64,000 nt of DNA from Isoetes taiwanensis (Eukaryota > Streptophyta > Lycopodiopsida > Isoetales > Isoetaceae): assembly GCA_021234155.1 (NCBI GenBank), contig JAJEKV010000047.1, positions 2,838,494 to 2,902,493 on the forward strand, given 5' to 3'. Positions 36,186-46,144 of the stretch are shown here, in pieces. The position numbers and the translations under genes were made by a program. How positions within the stretch are numbered: position 1 is the first letter of the stretch; each line of letters begins with the position of its first letter. The notes under the pieces were generated by a model. That model worked only from the letters and a program-made list of their open reading frames with translations, did no database searches and was not told where the DNA came from.

Positions 36186-36970
36186 TGTTATGAATATGGT
36201 AGCTCGGGGGAGTGGTCTTGGACGTTAGTCTTGGTGGACTAGCATGGGTGTGTAAGAATGGCAAATTATGGGCAAAGCAAGGCAAATAAATGGCAATGAA
36301 ACCTTATAATGGTTATGGTTAAATAATATCTTGGAGGCAAGATATTATTTAATGGTTAAAGTTCTAGAGTTTAAATATAGTTGAGCCAAGATTGTATTCT
36401 TATATTCAAAAGTCAAAGATAAATATAAAATAACTAAAGCCAAAATTAGTTTCAAAGGAAAAGGTAGAACGTAACTATTAGACTATAAAAGAAGTGATGG
36501 GCATGAATAGTTATTATTAGACGACCACCTTTTTGGACAAACTACTTTAGCTTTAACTCTAATTTAAATATCTTCTTGACCATGTGACCACATTCATGTT
36601 TTGTTAGACCGCCCTTGCTTGTTACTTTGTTATTGCAAGCAAGCCTTACCATAATTCTGCCAGTTCTTCGCACCGAGTGACCCGGTTGGACAGTGAACTA
36701 CCAAAGACTGGTTAATGCATCTGGATCTAGCTCTAGTTTTGGTGAACTAAGAGCTTGACCAATCTGAGTTATGCTATGTTTATTGGATCTATGCTTATTT
36801 GTCATCTTATTTCATACTTAGTTCATTTTGTCATTGCTAACCGTTTATTCTGTGGATTGTGTAGCAAACCTGGACAGTTTACAGGTTATAAGATTATGAA
36901 TTGTTTGAAGAAGTCTGGTATTCTGTTTAGAAGAGATAAAAGGTATGGTCCATTGTTGTGAGCCATAACA
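36186..36970 (+). repeat. LTR 3 (785 bp)
   Basis: Terminal LTR of the array, nearly identical to LTR 2, immediately followed by the duplication gaaac. The next DNA carries ttgtcgttttcatgcgagcc, also found left of the array at 31689. Confidence 0.95.
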
Positions 36971-37130
36971 GAAACCTATCTATCGGGAGGTTTTTGTCGT
37001 TTTCATGCGAGCCTTATTCTAGAATCGAATTTAAAATTTGACTTACAGATGTGCATGTTGAATTGAATCTATTTTGATATTGTGAGAGCAATAAAAAGAG
37101 TTTTCTTGTTAATTTCGTATCATTGTATAC

Positions 37131-37296
37131 ATTTTGTTATAAGCCATTAGCCTCCTGAAAAAGCGAAGTTGACATGATCTTATAAGATGTATCTGAAAAA
37201 AAAAGAGATATTTAACATTGTCTTTGTATGGATTTTGTTATAAGCCTTTAGCCTCCTGAAAAAGCGAAGTTGACATGATCTTATGAGATGTATCTG
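37131..37296. repeat. Direct repeat of about 65 bp, period 101
   Basis: attttgttataagccattag followed by cctcctgaaaaagcgaagtt occurs at 37131-37195 and again at 37232-37296 with few changes. Around 37430-37700 a second, more diverged tandem pair containing catgcctttagaagaatacc and tattgcccaataa is seen. Confidence 0.8.
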
Positions 37297-37983
37297 GAAA
37301 AAAGGGGGGAGAGGGGGAGAGACATTAGGGTCGTGCACTGGTTGGCAGATAGATCCAAAGTTATGAGTTATGCATTTCATAATTGTCTTGGGATATAGTA
37401 TGAGGTATAATTTTTTTTTTAGATTTTAAATATCAATATCTTTGTTGAGGTAGATATAACTCGTTGAGGTAACATCATGCCTTTAGAAGAATACCAAAGT
37501 ATATGGTTGGACACATACACATACTATGCCTAATTATATATTGCCCAATAAGTGGATGCATTTGTTGCGGTACAGTTATAAATTTGGCATCATGCCTTTA
37601 CAAGGATACCAAAGGTATAGGGTTGAACACATGCATATAGAGTTATATTGCCCCATATAAAATTATATTGCCCAATAAATCGATGCATTCTCATCGGCAA
37701 TATCAAAAGCAAAAATCCTATAGTTAATTCTATTAATACAAAGGGAATGAGTATCATCACCTTGGTTTCACCAACATATGCCCAGCATCAAGGCAACCGG
37801 CCTTGCCATTTGGCGTCTTAGCAACCTTGCACAACTAACATTCACAAGTACCGTTATATTCGATACGCCTCTAAGATGGATTTGATAACCTTGCCGCGCC
37901 ATCATTCACACAACTCCAGCCTTTATGTGATTTGACTTAGCACACAATTTTTATGCGCGGCAACGCCGAACACACGTTTACTA

Positions 37984-39036
37984 GTGATCATCTATAATTT
38001 TTCTTCGTACAAAATACAACATGCCTTTCCATAATACACTTTTCAAAGACAAGAGCATTTCCTCTTCCTCTAGCTTCACAAATCACACCCTCTAAAGATC
38101 CCTTTGTCTATTAAAGAGGACATATTAGTCTCCCTTTATAATTGTTAAAGAACACATAATATTTCATTTGCCTTTCTTTCTTAGTTTTATTTTTGCAAGG
38201 ACTCTCGATTGTCGCCTTCCTTGACAACAATTGGAAACTCTTTGCTATTCTCGTATTCTAGACATGGTATTGATGCCCTAGAGTATGCAGCACATTAAAT
38301 TTGTCAGACGACAAGCAAATTCAATAATAATTTATTGGAGGAATAATATGTTGTTTTGAGTGTAAATATCCTTGTCATTAGAGTGTGAACATGGATGTGA
38401 AAGTAAATAATATTGAAAAAGTACTAAATTGGCTTGTTCAAAATTGAACGTTACAAGGGCGGCAACTAACAACTGGTAGAATGGCATGTGGCCACATGCG
38501 GTGTCCAAGTTGCCTAGATTGTTGTAACATTTGTATAGACGTAGGACGAACATCGTTCATCCGAATGATGACATGATAAGCAGTGCTTATGACTTTTGTG
38601 TGTTAGTTATGTTGAATGATGTAATGATAGGCAAAGATTCGGACTTTTGTATGTTAGTTATGTATACTGGGACCAGGCAACTGATATTGGGATTTCAATG
38701 CTAAGACTTGTGCCATGACAAACGAGGACTGGAAACTTTCACTGGCATATTCCCATTGCAGGTGGTTTGAGACTGAGGAGAAGCTGGGAAATTGGGGATG
38801 GGATACGTCAGGGAGACGTGGATACAGAGAGCAAGGGCGTATATTCAAATTGGAGGGGCGCTCAAAGGGTTCTGTCTTGCCATGTAGATTATGTTGTATT
38901 TCTTCGCACTCTTTTGCCTTTTGCCGAATGTAAAAAGGGAAAGGAAAAGAAAGGAAAGGACCAATGTAAGCCTAACGCGTCCCAAATAAATGGGGCACTA
39001 CACTGCGTGATGCGAAAATTTTATCATACACGGTAA
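37984..39036 (+). repeat. Segmental repeat copy A (partial)
   Basis: Homologous to parts of copies B (41655-46140) and C (46145-48415), beginning at gatcatctataattt and including gcactctcgattgtc-type sequence and the atggcatgtggccacatgcg block. It lacks the roughly 330-bp stretch present in B and C after atgcctttcc, so it shows an empty site. It breaks off at the atcatacacggtaatt motif and never reaches the lipase promoter. Confidence 0.85.
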
Positions 39037-39180
39037 TTCAGCACGGTAATTTTATCATACACGGTAATTTTATCATACACGGTAATATCACGTGTAATAA
39101 GTCTGTTGCGTCATTTTGTTGGATCCCATAGGCTTATTGGTCTCCGTGGACGATAAAAACCCTTCTATTCTATTCTACTA
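39037..39180 (+). other. atcatacacggtaatt repeats and LINE-X tail box
   Basis: The word tttatcatacacggtaat is repeated three to four times (39018-39085). It is followed by ggatcccataggcttattgg and tctccgtggacgataaaa (39120-39157), then an attct microsatellite. This is the LINE-X tail without coding sequence, so it is either a very short 5'-truncated insertion or a SINE sharing the tail. Confidence 0.7.
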
Positions 39181-39639
39181 TTAAATGCATTGCGCACGTT
39201 CATGACACAACCATGACCAACGCACATAAATGCCTTCGCATGTCCAACGACTAATGCCCGGCATTGACGAACACATGTTTCTAGTCTATTTGACTTTGTT
39301 ATTGAATTGAATTATATTTCAATATCCAAGGCCAAATTATCCTATAAGGACAAATAGATGTTAAGTTATGTTTTAGCTTTGATTTGAGAAAAGAAGTTAA
39401 AACCAATTATGGAGACTATATGAGTAGGTTCCTAAAATATTCCAATGTGCCTTTTTATAGCCTTCTATCATTCATATGCTTCCGCACAGAACAAACCTCC
39501 AAAAGGTGCTCTGACCGCGATTTTGGGTCCCCAAATTGGATTCTGAACACGCTTTTTACAGCCAGAGACCCCATAGCCTTTGGAAGTCAGCGCCCAGAAT
39601 AATGTTGAGCTAGGCTCCAACATTTGCCTGACATTGCCA

Positions 39640-39770
39640 TAGCCGAACCAACTGCCTCTTGGCCTTGCCTAGCCTGGCCACAGCCCTGCCATAGCCTGCC
39701 ATAGCCTGCCTAGTCCTACCGGACCTGACAAGCCCCTGCCATAGCCTAAACCTTGCTTGACATGCCACAC
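39640..39770. repeat. Short tandem words cctgccatagcctg
   Basis: About 120 bp of degenerate repeats around the word ctgccatagcc, at the edge of the GC-rich island. No coding sense. Confidence 0.6.
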
Positions 39771-39779
39771 CCCCAGTCA

Positions 39780-41300
39780 TGGCCACAGAAGATGGGCCAG
39801 CCTGGGAAAACCAAGACGAGGGGCTGCCACGGAAACGGTCCCGATCAGCCATCATGGACAGGGGAGAGCCGTCCTCCATGAAGAAGGAGGCTCGGGCTTT
39901 AAGGCTAAGGCCCTACGTGGGGATTGATTGCTCGCACCACACAGAACTCCCCGCCTCTAAGAGAATTGGAGCCACGCCAAAGCGGGCGCGGAGGCTAACT
40001 AAATGTTCACCGGGCCGGCATGGCGCGGGGAACCGCATGCTCGGAAGGCAACCGGTGGTCGAAAGAACCGCATCACGTGCCCGAGACCCCGACCACGGAC
40101 GTAGAAGATGGCCTTGGCCCGCACACTTTGAATCCAACAAGCAGCCGCGGAGTCGGCCCGACATGCGGGCCGCCCTGACTCTCGTGGTTCATCACTCTGG
40201 ACACCATGACACAGGAGAGGGAGTGGGCAATGCACAAGACGATGGTCACCATGTCTCGGCTTGAGTCAGAGGTTGAGGAAGCCACCACCATGGCACGGGG
40301 GCCTTGGCCGCTCTTGCGACACGGACCACGGCCGGGTTCTTCTTCGAGTACGACGGAAAGCAAGCCCACGGATGCCCGTCTGCCGAGCTCGAAAGCACGC
40401 TCGCTACTTTCGAGCACGGAGCTCCAGGGGTTGCGGGCAGCCATCCATAGACAGGGCCAGGGTCTCCCTATCGAGGTTCATAGTCAGCTGCAGCGGTCGC
40501 GAGGCCGGGGAGATGGCCAAGCAGCCAAGAAGCCTTGCAAGAGCCGAGCTCCCCGGCTTCCGCGGGGGCGAGGATGCGGCTGCACCGCCACCCCGCCACC
40601 CCCAAGGTATGCACGGCACGCGCCCGGCGGCGGGGACCACGCCGCTGGCGCCCCAAGACTCAAGCCACCCCACGCCATCCCGGCCACCACCACCACCACC
40701 CCAAAGCCACGGGCCCGGCCCTCGCCCCACCCAGCCCTTGAGGCCACGGAGACTCCAAGAGCGGCGGAGGAGGCCACAATGTAGTCCGAGGCATGCGAAG
40801 AGGAGGGGGAGAGTCTCGATCGGATGACATTCCCAAGCAGCCCGCCATGGGGCTCGGCCCGGGTCGTAACCGCATTGTCATATTGGCGGTTGCGGATGCA
40901 GTGCGCGTGATGCCATATTGCGCCCGGGGCAAGATCTTTGAAGGGGCGTCCCTCATCGTGGATCGGGACCTCACACCCGCACAACAGGAGGCACGCAGAC
41001 AGGAGCTTGTCAGGGTCAGAAGCATCCGCCACCAAGGGGGTGCCACAAGATTGGTTCCTCGGCGGGGATGCACATTTTCCGCCACCAACTATCTTTCATG
41101 CCCCCCAGACCCCAAACGCGGTGAACGTGGCCCCCCTTACGCTTCTCCTACCACGCCCCGCCTTCTCCTCGCTCCTACTCCCTGCTCCCTCCGACGACCC
41201 CCCCCTCTGACCACATCTTTGCCTCCGCTCCATCTACTTCTCACTCAGCCTCTGCTTCCCGTCCTCCCCCCGCGACTCAGGCAAGTGCAAAACTGTTAGA
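39780..41300 (+). pseudogene. GC-rich island, probable relic of a LINE first ORF
   Basis: This stretch is far richer in GC than its surroundings and holds long frames on both strands, as GC-rich DNA does by chance. The most protein-like plus-strand pieces are RKRSRSAIMDRGEPSS near 39830, TTAGFFFEYDGKQAHGCPSA near 40330, and KIFEGASLIVDRDLTPAQQE followed by ARRQELVRVRSIRHQG near 40930-41040. The last piece (DLTPxQxxxR plus a basic helix) resembles the C-terminal RNA-binding part of LINE ORF1 proteins. Frame changes and stops separate the pieces. A LINE ORF1 relic is my best guess; identity with LINE-X cannot be shown here. Confidence 0.4.
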
Positions 41301-42628
41301 GTCGAGAATTGGAGGTCTGCATATTCCTTCAAAGCTAGGACATCACTGTAATGTATGCTGTTCATTCTCTATTCCTGCAATTGAAAAAAAAATTTCTTGA
41401 TAGATAAATCTCATTACCAATCAATGAAAAAAGTACGATAAGATGAGAGACAGGCTTAAAACCCAAAGGGATCAAATATTTCTTTGTGCAAGACTACCTA
41501 TACATCTTAGAAAATCATTTAGGAGTGTAACTATCCTTTAATGCACCCATGACTATCGAGGATCACTTCCTTCTAGCTATCTTCTTGGGCTATCTTTTTA
41601 AGCAAAACAATTCTTCAACTATCACCATGCTTCACATAAGGAGATGTCATAGATAGAGTCAGCATAGCACACATTAATTATAATTGATGAACTGTCACTT
41701 CTTGTGTCCTTTCAAAAACCATCTCATTCATTGCCATTCATTCCACTTGAGACATTGCTAGACATATTAAAGGGGATAAGAGCAAGAGAGGCTCTTCAGA
41801 TGGAAGAGCAAATAATGATGTCTCAGTACTAGGAGCAATTGACATAAATGAAATTCCTATTCTTGCATTCTATATTGGTCCATCTCAAGATACAAAAGAT
41901 GGGTCTTTGTTTTGATAGATGCAATAACTCTTTTCTTCTAGAGTAGATAATAAATAAAGTGGTGCACTTCTTTTTAAAGACAAATTTATGCTCTCCTGGA
42001 TTTTTGGACCACTACTATGACCTTACATCAACAATGTCCAAGATCGTCGATTTGAGTATGATTGTAGAAATTCCAGTGGTGGAGGTTTGAAAACATCCAT
42101 TATCCTGAGATCACAAGTTCAAGTATAGCCAACATGGACAACTCTAAGCATAAGGTATCGCGTCCTGAAGTGGATCAACTTCCCATAATATAAAAAAGGA
42201 TAAATTTACACATTGAAGATAATTGACTTCAACTAATGTGTTGGCATCCAATATTGTATCAAAATAAGATTGAAGTTGAGATATGTTGGATAACGTCCTG
42301 TATACGGGCCGTTATGGGCCAGGGAACATTAGAGGCCGCACCCAAGCACATGCAACACACAATACGGCCGAGGGAAGCAAGACAATTTCTTTTATACACC
42401 TGTTCAACGGAACTATTATGATGATAACAATTACAGGCCAAGTTGTTACGGCCGATACATGCCCTATTCATGCTTGAATCAATGTCTCTTATTCCTAGAA
42501 TGAAAATCTCTGGCCTATTAAGGAATGTGCATAAATCCATATCAACATCGTTTTAAGGTTCTTGCATAAATTCAAAGCCTTCAATGATCATCTATATTTT
42601 GATTCTTCATACATAAATACAATATGCC

Positions 42629-42957
42629 TTTCCTTTACAACCTGGCCCTCAAGTTTAAGGCTGAGATCAAATCTCAGCCATTGGTTGCAAGAGTGTTACC
42701 CACTAGTAACACAGTAAAATGTGCATAAACATCTAGTTTATTATGCCAAATGGCTATAAACACCTAGCTTGTTATAAAAATCACTATAAAACCACCATAA
42801 AACCACTATAAAACTCTCGGCCCCAGGTTGTTAAGGCGGATAATGCCCTAGAACTCGGGTGTTATGCCCCACTATAACAAACTCGGGCCTCCGGCCCTCG
42901 TTTGTTATAATAGGGCATAACACCATTATTCCAGGGTGTTATCCCTCTCATAACACA
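42629..42957. mobile_element. MITE-like insertion rich in hairpins (present in B and C, absent in A)
   Basis: Copy A joins atgcctttcc directly to ataatacac, whereas copy B has about 330 extra bases. The insert includes ggctgagatcaaatctcagcc (9-bp arms), gtgttacccactagtaacac (7-bp arms) and a large hairpin at about 42857-42923. The repeated gtgtta/taacac theme suggests a foldback-type small element. Exact termini and a target-site duplication could not be fixed. Confidence 0.5.
42857..42923. repeat. Near-perfect inverted repeat with 32-bp arms and 3-nt loop
   Basis: The left arm begins ggtgttatgccccac and the right arm ends agggcataacacc; arms agree at about 28 of 32 positions around the loop tcc. 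In copy C only the left arm and the start of the right arm remain (about 47322-47372). Confidence 0.8.
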
Positions 42958-43053
42958 CTTTTCAAAGACAAGAGCATTTCTTCTTCCTCTAACTTCACAA
43001 ATCACACCTTCTAAAGATGATAAGTTTCCCTTTGTCTATTAAAGAGGACATAA

Positions 43054-45120
43054 TTATTCTGCTCGTTCTTCAGTTCTTTTTCAAGGAGAACCATCGACAT
43101 TTTTTCAGGTGGGACGTGGCATTCGCCAGGGCTGTCCTTTGGCACCGCTGCTTTTTACAATTGTGGCAGAGATTCTTTCTCAAGTATTCTCTCTTGCAGT
43201 GCAGGAAGGCATCCTACATGGTCTTCCCATGAATGATGGTTCACAAGAGATTTGTAATCAATATGCTGATGACACTTTCTTGTTCTTAATGGCTGATGAG
43301 CAGATTTTGCAAAATGTCATTTCCTTGTTGGACAGTTTCTCTTTGGCTTCTGATATCTTTGTGGGATGGCAAAAGTGTACTGCCATGTGGGCCCTAGACT
43401 CGCCAGTGCCGTCTTCTGTGGTTGCATTTCTATGGAAGGTTCTTCCTCGTGGGAAGGCAACTAGGCTTCTAGGCATTCCAGTTGGTATACACCTCTCATC
43501 TGGGGACGCGTGGGATGTCATTATTAAGGGGTTGGAAAGGCATTTGTTCTGGGTAGTCCACGGCTAAGTTATCCATGGCTGGTCGTGTAACTGTGGCAAA
43601 GTCAGTTCTGAGTGCTACACATGTCTACATGGCATCCATCTACTAGCACCGCAGACAAAGATGCAGCTCATTGTTCGTACTGTCAGGAACTTCATCTGGG
43701 GTGGCACTGAAGAAGGAGATGATGTTAAAATTAGTTGGGCGAAGTGCATTATGCCTAAACTTTGTGGGGGGGCTGGGGATGATTCACTTTCTTCTCCAGA
43801 GCAAGGTGCTGATTTCTAAGTTCATATGGCGGATTCTCAATAAGGCTGATAATTCTCCAGGTCTGCGTCTCATTCACCAGTCTTTACAGATGTGCATTTC
43901 CTTCGGCTCTCCATCCATTAAGCCTCTCCTCCCATGGGCATTATTCTATCCACTTTCTCCATATCCAAATGCATCTCTTTTCCTCAAGGGGTTGCTAGCT
44001 GCTTGGGAGACTGTGCACACTTTGTTTTAGTTCCATCCAATGGCCCACACAGATCCTACATCCAGTTGTTGGTGGATCCCTTTGGGTGACGGCCAGGCAG
44101 ATTGTCCCCTGGTCTCTTTTGTCCATCCATTGGCCTTAACGCGTCGGTGGTGAGCAAAGAGTGTGTGCTCCGCGGTATCGCATGGTATAATGAGACAAGA
44201 TTGTTGACATGGAATGAGTTCAAATTGAAGTTCCTCCTCCTTCGTTGGGACCGGGGCATTTGGGAAAACGTAGCTGCTACACTTCCTCCACACCCACAAG
44301 ATGTGGCTCCCCAGCTCTGGGTGGTTCATGGCAGTATTAAGGCGGAGCACCTGGTGCACTCAATGTATGTGGTCCAGCTTCATCCTGAAGTGTTGCCTCC
44401 ATCGCCAAAGTGGCCTTTAGTTATCCCCGAGCCTCATCGTAAAGCAGTCTGGCGATGGGTATGGGATAAATTGCTTCATCCTAAGCTGTCTATTTTATGG
44501 TGGCAGATCACTCATAGATGCATGCGGGTAAACACTGTTGTTCATCGATTTCGTCCAGAAGTCTCTGTGATCTGCCCTCTTTGCATGCAGAGGGATGAGA
44601 TAATTGAGTACTGCTTTTTCTTGTGTCACCAACCATGTTCGACTTGCTTGGCAGTGGCTTTTGAGTCTTTTCCACTGTGACTTGAATAGTCAGCAAGTCC
44701 TATTGTCAGTCTATCCTAGTTCTTGGGACAAGTTGGCAAAGAGGGCTTTCCACTTAGCATCTGCTTGGATCATCTGGTCCATCTGGAAGAGACGAAATCT
44801 CCTCATCTTCAAGGGACAAATCTTTTCAGATATGCAAGTGCTTAGCAATGCCCGTAGCCGCATTGTGAAGGCATACAAGTGTTCTTCCTTAAAGGATGAC
44901 ATCAAAAGTGTCATTTGGGTGGGAGCAATATCTTCAGATTCAGACCTACTCATAGCAAACAGTTGTGCTCATGGTGATCTGTGTTCTCTGCTTTTCTATG
45001 TTATGTATGTGGTGGGTAGTGTTGCTCTAGTGGATATCTTCTCCACTGGGTTTTGAGTCCCCCCATGTACTCTTTGTATTCTTTTGAGTAATAAAGGTCC
45101 ATGTTCATAAAAAAAGAAAA
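43054..45120 (+). mobile_element. L1-like LINE, 5'-truncated, inserted in segmental copy B
   Basis: The element starts inside the RT gene: GRGIRQGCPLAPLLFTIVAE (43109), then NQYADDTFLFLMADEQ with an intact YADD motif. After a frameshift near 43567 come WWQITHRCMRVNTVVHRFRP and CPLCMQRDEI (zf-RVT zinc domain near 44500-44600), then AWIIWSIWKRRNLLIFKGQI (44760). It ends with a plant-L1-type tail, gtactctttgtattc, gtaataaaggtcc and a run of A's (45107-45124). Several frameshifts and a missing endonuclease and N-terminal RT make it dead. It splits the copy B word gacataatta / gtctcccttt, with a short atta or aatta duplication. Copies A and C preserve the unoccupied site. Confidence 0.88.
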
Positions 45121-46073
45121 AGAAAATTAGTCTCCCTTTATAATTGTTAAAGAACACATAATATTTCATTTGCCTTTCTTTTTTAGTTTTATTTTTGCAA
45201 GGACTCTCGATTGTCCCCTTCCTTGACAATAATTGGAAACTCTTTGTCATTGTCGTATTCTAGACTTGGTATTGATGCCCTAGAGTATGCAGCACATTAA
45301 ATCTGTCAATGACAAGCAAATTCAACAATAATTTATTGGAGGTATGTATGTTGTTTTGAGTGTAAATATCCTTGTCATTAGAGTGTGAACATGGATGTGA
45401 AAGTAAATGATATTCAAAAATTGGCTTGTTCTAAATTGAACGTTGCAAGGGCGGCAACTAACAACTGGTAGAATGGCATGCAGCCACATGCGGTGTCCAA
45501 GTTGCCTAGATTGTTGTAACATTTGTATAGATGTATGACGAACGTGGTTCATCTGAATGATGAAATGATAAGCAGTCCTTATGACTTTTGTGTGTTAGTT
45601 ATGTTGAATGATGAAATGATAGGCAAAGATTCTGACTTTTGTGTATTAGTTATGTATACAGGGACCAAGCAACTGATATTGCATGACAAACAAGAACTGG
45701 AAACTTTCACTCACATATTCCCATTGCAGGTGGTTTGAGACTAAGGAGAAGCATGGAAATTGGGGGTGGGATACGTCAGGGAGACGTGGATACAAGAGAG
45801 CAGGGGTGTATATTCAAATTGGAGGGGCGCTCAAAGGGTTCCTTCTTACCATGTAGATTCTTTTGTATTTGGCTTTTGCCCATTTCCTTTTTCCAAAAGC
45901 AAAAGGATGAAATAGTGGGAAGAGGAAGGACCAATGTAAGCCTAACGCGTCCCAAATGGGGCACTACACTGCATGATGCTAAAATTTTATCATACACGGT
46001 AATTCAGCACCCGAAATCAACCACACCTCCTGCCCCTATGCGCATTTGAACTATGTGGTCAAATCTGCACCTC

Positions 46074-46080
46074 TATAAAA
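46074..46080 (+). promoter_or_regulatory. Duplicated TATA box of orphan lipase promoter (copy B)
   Basis: tataaaa in the context gcacctctataaaattcctt, matching the TATA box upstream of the lipase gene. Whether it initiates transcription is unknown; a transcript would run into copy C. Confidence 0.6.
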
Positions 46081-46144
46081 TTCCTTCCTTTTACACCCAA
46101 TCCCACCCAAAATTTTCCCTTTCAGCTCAACCCCATCCACTTGA

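Larger units (their letters stand above)
32365..36970 (+). mobile_element. Tandem LTR retrotransposon array (LTR-int-LTR-int-LTR), non-autonomous
   Basis: Three 785-bp LTRs (32365-33149, 34287-35071, 36186-36970) alternate with two internal regions of 1137 and 1114 bp. Each LTR begins TGTTAT and ends ATAACA. The initiator-Met primer-binding site tggtatcagagcca follows LTR 1 and LTR 2, and a purine-rich tract aaaaagcgaagaac precedes LTR 2 and LTR 3. The whole array is flanked by the 5-bp duplication gaaac (32360-32364 and 36971-36975). Internals contain no gag or pol frame longer than 61 codons, so movement would need proteins in trans. Orientation is given by PBS and polypurine tract. The single outer duplication implies one insertion followed by recombination between LTRs. 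Confidence 0.95.
41655..46140 (+). repeat. Segmental repeat copy B, with promoter of the lipase gene but no gene
   Basis: Copy B matches copy C from gtcagcatagcacacattaa (41663) to cagctcaaccccatcc (46138). It is interrupted by an L1-like LINE (about 43054-45120). Without the LINE it is about 2.4 kb. Its 3' end repeats the lipase upstream region, including gaactatgtggtcaaatctg and the TATA box (46074-46080), and stops within the 5' untranslated region. Copy C starts straight after, making a head-to-tail tandem duplication. Confidence 0.9.

Noticed and set aside
38715-39036. Frames of 70-106 codons recurring in the three segmental copies (near 38715, 45735, 47955)
   Set aside because: The frames differ in phase and length among copies, so there is no sign of coding constraint; they come from shared upstream DNA.
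40206-41299. Overlapping long frames on both strands rich in Pro, Arg and Gly
   Set aside because: GC-rich DNA lacks stop codons by chance in several frames. Only short pieces on the plus strand look like protein, so no intact gene is called.
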